NCBI GenBank assembly: GCA_964561005.1
Contig: CAZLNO010000082.1
Coordinates: forward strand, 1-18,390
Length of the DNA stretch: 18,390 nt
Reading direction: 5' to 3'
From: CAZLNO01 sp964561005
Lineage (GTDB): Bacteria; Pseudomonadota; Alphaproteobacteria; Kiloniellales; Rhodovibrionaceae
Every line of letters begins with the position of its first letter. Position 1 is the stretch's first letter. A model generated the notes under the pieces. It did not search any database. It saw only the letters and a list, made by a program, of their open reading frames with translations, and was not told where the DNA came from. Of this stretch, positions 14,875 to 18,390 are shown one piece after another. Both the position numbers and the translations under genes were made by a program.

Positions 14875-15210
14875 TCAGCCGGTGTCCTCGTGCGCGCCGG
14901 TGCCCGCCGGCAGCGCGAGGCGGATCACGCCCTTGACCGGCGCGTGCGGGTCGACCGGCCGCTTGCGTCGCAACAGCACGATGCGTCCCTGGCGGGCCAG
15001 GCTCTTGGCCTGCTGGCGCACCGGCGCCAGGTAGCGCCGCCAGAGGTCGGGCGGATCGCCCGGCTTGCGCCGGGCCTCCGCGAAGCGCCGCGCCACCTCG
15101 CTGGGGCAGACGGACTTGCCCGGCCCGCGCTCGCCGACCAGGCGCAGGATCTCGTCGACCAGGGGGTCGCTTGCCTCGGAGTGTTCCGCGTCGTCGTGGC
15201 GATCGTTCAT
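14875..15210 (-). CDS. DUF3253 domain protein
   Basis: The 111-residue product matches DUF3253 (PF11625) by its core: an EILRLVGERGPGKSVCPSEVAR helix-turn-helix-like start, then WRRYLAPVRQQAKSLARQGRIVLLRRKRPVDP and a KGVIRLAL end. The domain is thought to have a winged-helix-like fold, but its function is unknown. The first 20 residues are acidic and His-rich. The ATG at 15210 has no Shine-Dalgarno; a TTG further upstream is possible but adds an unlikely extension. It lies 62 bases upstream of nadA on the same strand, so the two may be cotranscribed. It is divergent from the NnrU gene. Confidence 0.78.
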   Translation of the reverse strand: MNDRHDDAEHSEASDPLVDEILRLVGERGPGKSVCPSEVARRFAEARRKPGDPPDLWRRYLAPVRQQAKSLARQGRIVLLRRKRPVDPHAPVKGVIRLALPAGTGAHEDTG

Positions 15211-15257
15211 GGGCGGGGAGATTGCACGATTTGCCTGGCGCGACAAGGCCGACTCTC

Positions 15258-15286
15258 TGGACGCGGCCCCCTTCGCTCACGATAAT
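15258..15286 (+). promoter_or_regulatory. Probable promoter of the NnrU gene, giving near-leaderless mRNA
   Basis: TGGACG (15258-15263), then 17 bases, then GATAAT (15281-15286) is a fair sigma-70 match. The expected start of transcription, 15293-15296, coincides with the NnrU ATG at 15296, which itself has no ribosome site. Confidence 0.5.
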
Positions 15287-15295
15287 GCCGCCATC

Positions 15296-15994
15296 ATGCT
15301 GGGAAGCCTCGACGCCCTGTTCGCCGCGACCGTCCTTTTCGTGGGCGGTCATTTTCTGCTGTCCAGCGAGCCGATTCGCGCGCCGCTGCACAAGTGGCTG
15401 GGCGCGCAGGGCTTCCTGGTCGTCTATTCGCTGGCGGTCACGGGGCCGCTGCTGTGGATGGCCGCGGCCTATGCCGAGGCGCCCTTCCGTCCCCTCTGGA
15501 CGCCGCCGCCCGCCCTGCGCTGGGTGCCGGCGGTGCTGATGCCGCTGGCCAGCATCCTGGTCGTCGCCGGGGTGACCACGCGCAGCCCAACCATGGTCGG
15601 TGGCGACCGGCACGGCAGCGGCCCGGAGGATCCGGCGCCGGGCATCCTGCGCATCACGCGCCATCCCTTCCTCTGGGGCACGACCCTCTGGGCGGTCGGG
15701 CATCTGGCGGTCAATGGCGACGGGGCCAGCATCCTGCTGTTCGGCGGCATCCTGGTGCTGTCGCTCGGCGGCATGTGGCACATCGACCAGAAGCGCGAGC
15801 GCAGCCTGGGCGCGGCCTGGGGACCCATTGCCCTGACCACCTCGCGGGTGCCCTTCCAGGCGATCGTCGCCGGGCGGACGAAATTCGACTGGAAGGGAAT
15901 CGGCCCGGCGCGTGTCGTGGTCGGGCTGGCCATCTACGCCATCCTGCTACAGCTCCACCCCTGGCTGTTCGGGGTCCCGGCGTTGCCAGGCTAG
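15296..15994 (+). CDS. NnrU family membrane protein
   Basis: The 232-residue product is a polytopic inner-membrane protein of the NnrU family (PF07298), related to NnrU of nitric-oxide metabolism and to isoprenylcysteine-methyltransferase-like folds. It shows about six hydrophobic segments. The family start is LFVGGHFLLSS at about 13-23, and the central signature RHPFLWG at 122-128 is followed by WAVGHLAVNGD. The ATG at 15296 matches the usual NnrU N-terminus although it lacks a Shine-Dalgarno. Denitrification genes are not nearby, so a link to nitrogen oxides cannot be inferred here. A short hairpin with a T-run follows the stop. Confidence 0.88.
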   Translation: MLGSLDALFAATVLFVGGHFLLSSEPIRAPLHKWLGAQGFLVVYSLAVTGPLLWMAAAYAEAPFRPLWTPPPALRWVPAVLMPLASILVVAGVTTRSPTMVGGDRHGSGPEDPAPGILRITRHPFLWGTTLWAVGHLAVNGDGASILLFGGILVLSLGGMWHIDQKRERSLGAAWGPIALTTSRVPFQAIVAGRTKFDWKGIGPARVVVGLAIYAILLQLHPWLFGVPALPG

Positions 15995-15996
15995 CT

Positions 15997-16014
15997 GACG
16001 AGGGTCTCGTTTTT
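15997..16014 (+). terminator. Rho-independent terminator of the NnrU gene
   Basis: ACGAG (15998-16002) pairs with CTCGT (16006-16010) around GGT, followed by further T residues to 16014. It starts three bases after the NnrU stop. The stem is short but has a real T-run, unlike the other hairpins in this window. Confidence 0.5.
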
Positions 16015-16146
16015 GATCCGTCATTCCGTGCGCACCGCAGCACGCAGCGATGCGGTGCAGACACGGAATCCCGTGCGAAGGCGGCAGCCAGATCCCGGAT
16101 CAGCGAAGCAGCACTGCGTGCTGCATCGCATCCGGAATGACGATCA
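16014..16146. repeat. Structured inverted-repeat (MITE/REP-like) element
   Basis: CGTCATTCCG (16019-16028) and CGGAATGACG (16133-16142) are perfect ten-base terminal inverted repeats; pairing continues outward through GATC with one gap. Inside are three more hairpins: GCACCGCA/TGCGGTGC (16032-16058), CACGG/CCGTG (16062-16075) and GCAGCA/TGCTGC (16108-16124). No coding capacity is seen. The design is that of a small non-autonomous intergenic repeat. Confidence 0.6.
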
Positions 16147-16231
16147 CAATCAGTGGCGGCTGGTTTAAGCCCGCCCGACGAATGAAATCGTACATCTGGA
16201 GGGTCTTCATGCTTGGCGTCCCGCCGACTTC

Positions 16232-16280
16232 GTGTCCGACAGGCTCGGCATGAGGACCTCGTCCTGAGCTTGTCGGACAC
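16232..16280. repeat. 24-base imperfect inverted repeat
   Basis: Bases 16232-16255 are the reverse complement of 16257-16280 at 20 of 24 positions, separated by a single A, so RNA from either strand would fold into a long hairpin. The right arm includes CCTCGTCCTGAGCTTGTCGG, a motif I associate with dispersed alphaproteobacterial repeats from memory. Confidence 0.6.
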
Positions 16281-16348
16281 GCAGTCGACGCCCTTGGGCG
16301 TCAAGGACGAGTCCGCTCAAATGTCGAGCGGTATAACAGGCGAACAAG

Positions 16349-16708
16349 CTATTCCGGCTGGATCGGCAGGTTCTTGGCGGCCATGCGCAGATAGCGCTCG
16401 TGCCGGGGCTGCGGCCGGAAGTACAGCACCACCATGCGGCCCTGGTTGATGCTCTTGATGATGCCGGTCGTCGGCACCTCCACCTGCTCGCCGTTCACCG
16501 GCACGATGATGGCGAAGTGAAGCCGCTGGCCCGCGACGAAGTCGCCCTCCACCCCTTCGAGCAGCAGCTTCGTGCGCGAGATCGCGGTCAGCCGGACCTC
16601 GCGCGAATCGATTCGCACCGTGGCCGCGCCGGTCTGCCTTTCCTTCTTGGGCTGCGCCTTCGCGCCTTCGTTCTTGTCCATCGCCAGGTCTCGATTCGGC
16701 GCCGGCAT
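16349..16708 (-). CDS. Small PilZ-like beta-barrel protein
   Basis: The 119-residue product has a Lys/Asn-rich, probably disordered first 30 residues followed by a compact beta-rich domain. The stretch TAISRTKLLLEG resembles the PilZ [D/N]xSxxG segment, and later strands (FAIIVPVNG, GIIKSINQGRMVVLYF) fit a PilZ barrel. However, the Asp and the Gly of the motif are replaced by Ala and Lys, and no RxxxR sits at the usual distance, so cyclic-di-GMP binding is doubtful. GGGGAG seven bases before the ATG at 16708 supports the start; a second ATG nine codons in is possible. It lies 104 bases downstream of argG on the same strand. Function is unknown. Confidence 0.65.
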   Translation of the reverse strand: MPAPNRDLAMDKNEGAKAQPKKERQTGAATVRIDSREVRLTAISRTKLLLEGVEGDFVAGQRLHFAIIVPVNGEQVEVPTTGIIKSINQGRMVVLYFRPQPRHERYLRMAAKNLPIQPE

Positions 16709-16812
16709 CCGGTTGCTCCCCTGCGAGGCTCGACCCGAACACGGCGAATTTGGGCCGAAACAGAGGGGCTTTCAACCGAATCCCGACGACTGCGGCGGCG
16801 GCGCGGGCCGCC

Positions 16813-18024
<1,212 letters not shown>

Positions 18025-18058
18025 CGTTCGTCTCTCTCCTGCGCGGGAAATCCCGGCG

Positions 18059-18087
18059 CGGATAGCGGGTTTGCCGCGGCTGGGCAA
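18059..18087 (-). promoter_or_regulatory. Candidate argG promoter
   Basis: On the reverse strand TTGCCC (18082-18087) and TATCCG (18059-18064) are 17 bases apart, which would start argG mRNA about 30 bases before its ATG. The match is moderate. No ARG box was recognised. Confidence 0.35.
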
Positions 18088-18132
18088 GGCGCGGGGCTTG
18101 CGCGCCGCACGCCCGTGCGCCAAGAGGCGAGG

Positions 18133-18390
18133 ATGACGGATTTCCGCGAGACCGCCGGCGCCGCCGAGCGCGCCATGCGCAAGGTGTTCGAGCCCACGCC
18201 GCTCACGCTGAACGCGCATCTCTCCCAGCGCTTCGGCGCGGAGATCTGGCTGAAGCGCGAGGATCTGAGCCCGGTGCGCTCCTACAAGCTGCGGGGCGCC
18301 TTCAACGCCATGCGCAAGCGGCTGGAGGCGGAGCGGCTCTTCGCCTGCGCCAGCGCCGGCAACCACGCGCAGGGCATGGCCTACATGTGC
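18133..18390 (+). CDS. ilvA: Threonine ammonia-lyase, N-terminal part (cut by window end)
   Basis: Only the first 86 codons are present. IlvA is a PLP enzyme that deaminates threonine to 2-oxobutanoate, the entry to isoleucine synthesis. The PLP lysine is Lys52 in RSYKLRGAFN, after the family stretch TPLTLN and WLKREDLSPVRS; the phosphate-cradle motif SAGNHAQG is at 74-81. AAGAGG precedes the ATG by five bases. A serine or threonine dehydratase of catabolic type cannot be excluded because the C-terminal regulatory ACT region is outside the window. The match to short-form biosynthetic IlvA is good. Confidence 0.88.
   Translation, partial: MTDFRETAGAAERAMRKVFEPTPLTLNAHLSQRFGAEIWLKREDLSPVRSYKLRGAFNAMRKRLEAERLFACASAGNHAQGMAYMC

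Larger units (their letters stand above)
15995..16348. other. 354-base gap filled by terminator and repeats
   Basis: This convergent gap between the NnrU and PilZ-like genes has no credible gene. It contains the terminator at 15997-16014, a structured inverted-repeat element at 16014-16146, an imperfect 24-base inverted repeat at 16232-16280 and a tight GACGCC/GGCGTC hairpin at 16287-16302. These account for most of the stretch. Confidence 0.65.

Noticed and set aside
13790..15781. A 663-codon frame suggesting a fusion upstream of NadA.
   Set aside because: The extension overlaps the DUF3253 and NnrU genes and has no family similarity; NadA starts at a GTG with GGAG upstream and normal length.
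16232..16302. A short coding remnant on the minus strand.
   Set aside because: The apparent codons arise from a palindromic repeat and a GACGCC/GGCGTC hairpin; no protein similarity is recognisable.

Overview
The window is very GC-rich DNA (GC codon third positions almost throughout) that looks like chromosomal core from an alphaproteobacterium, most like the Rhodospirillales and relatives. The grounds are a long insert-bearing GyrB, the gene order hisB-hisH-GNAT-hisA-hisF-hisE-HIT, the YggT / DUF167 / FolD trio, a DUF3253 protein and an NnrU protein. A bacterial voltage-gated sodium channel hints at a marine or salt-exposed lifestyle, but that is inference. I see no phage, plasmid, CRISPR or insertion-sequence genes.

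Layout from left to right: the 3' part of gyrB (+) meets a convergent lipoprotein serine protease (-). The protease start faces the histidine operon (+; hisB, hisH, a GNAT acetyltransferase, hisA, hisF, hisE and a HIT-family hydrolase). hisH-GNAT-hisA-hisF overlap by 4 to 7 bases, so the acetyltransferase is locked into the pathway genes. Convergent to this is a BacNav sodium channel (-). A divergent promoter region follows, then a FadL/OmpP1-type outer-membrane porin (+) and a secreted cyclase-family hydrolase (+). A tRNA-Ala(CGC) gene (-) with a good sigma-70 promoter separates these from yggT, a DUF167 gene and folD (+). Then come nadA-nadC (-) with a DUF3253 gene upstream, an NnrU membrane protein (+) that appears to be read from a nearly leaderless mRNA, a repeat-filled gap, a PilZ-like small protein and argG (-), and the start of ilvA (+), cut by the window end.

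Functionally this is mostly housekeeping: DNA supercoiling; histidine (HisB/H/A/F/E cover IGP dehydratase, IGP synthase, the ProFAR isomerase and PRA-PP hydrolase steps), arginine and isoleucine synthesis; NAD synthesis from iminoaspartate (NadA, NadC, with no NadB beside them); and one-carbon metabolism (FolD). Envelope genes (protease, porin, periplasmic cyclase, channel, YggT, NnrU) are interspersed.

I did not find a clear new multi-gene system. The points most worth a second look are the acetyltransferase coupled inside the his operon, the lipoprotein protease with an unassigned N-terminal domain, the secreted cyclase with an altered metal motif, an operator-like dyad over the probable porin promoter, the near-leaderless NnrU gene, and structured repeats at 9281-9337 and 16014-16280.
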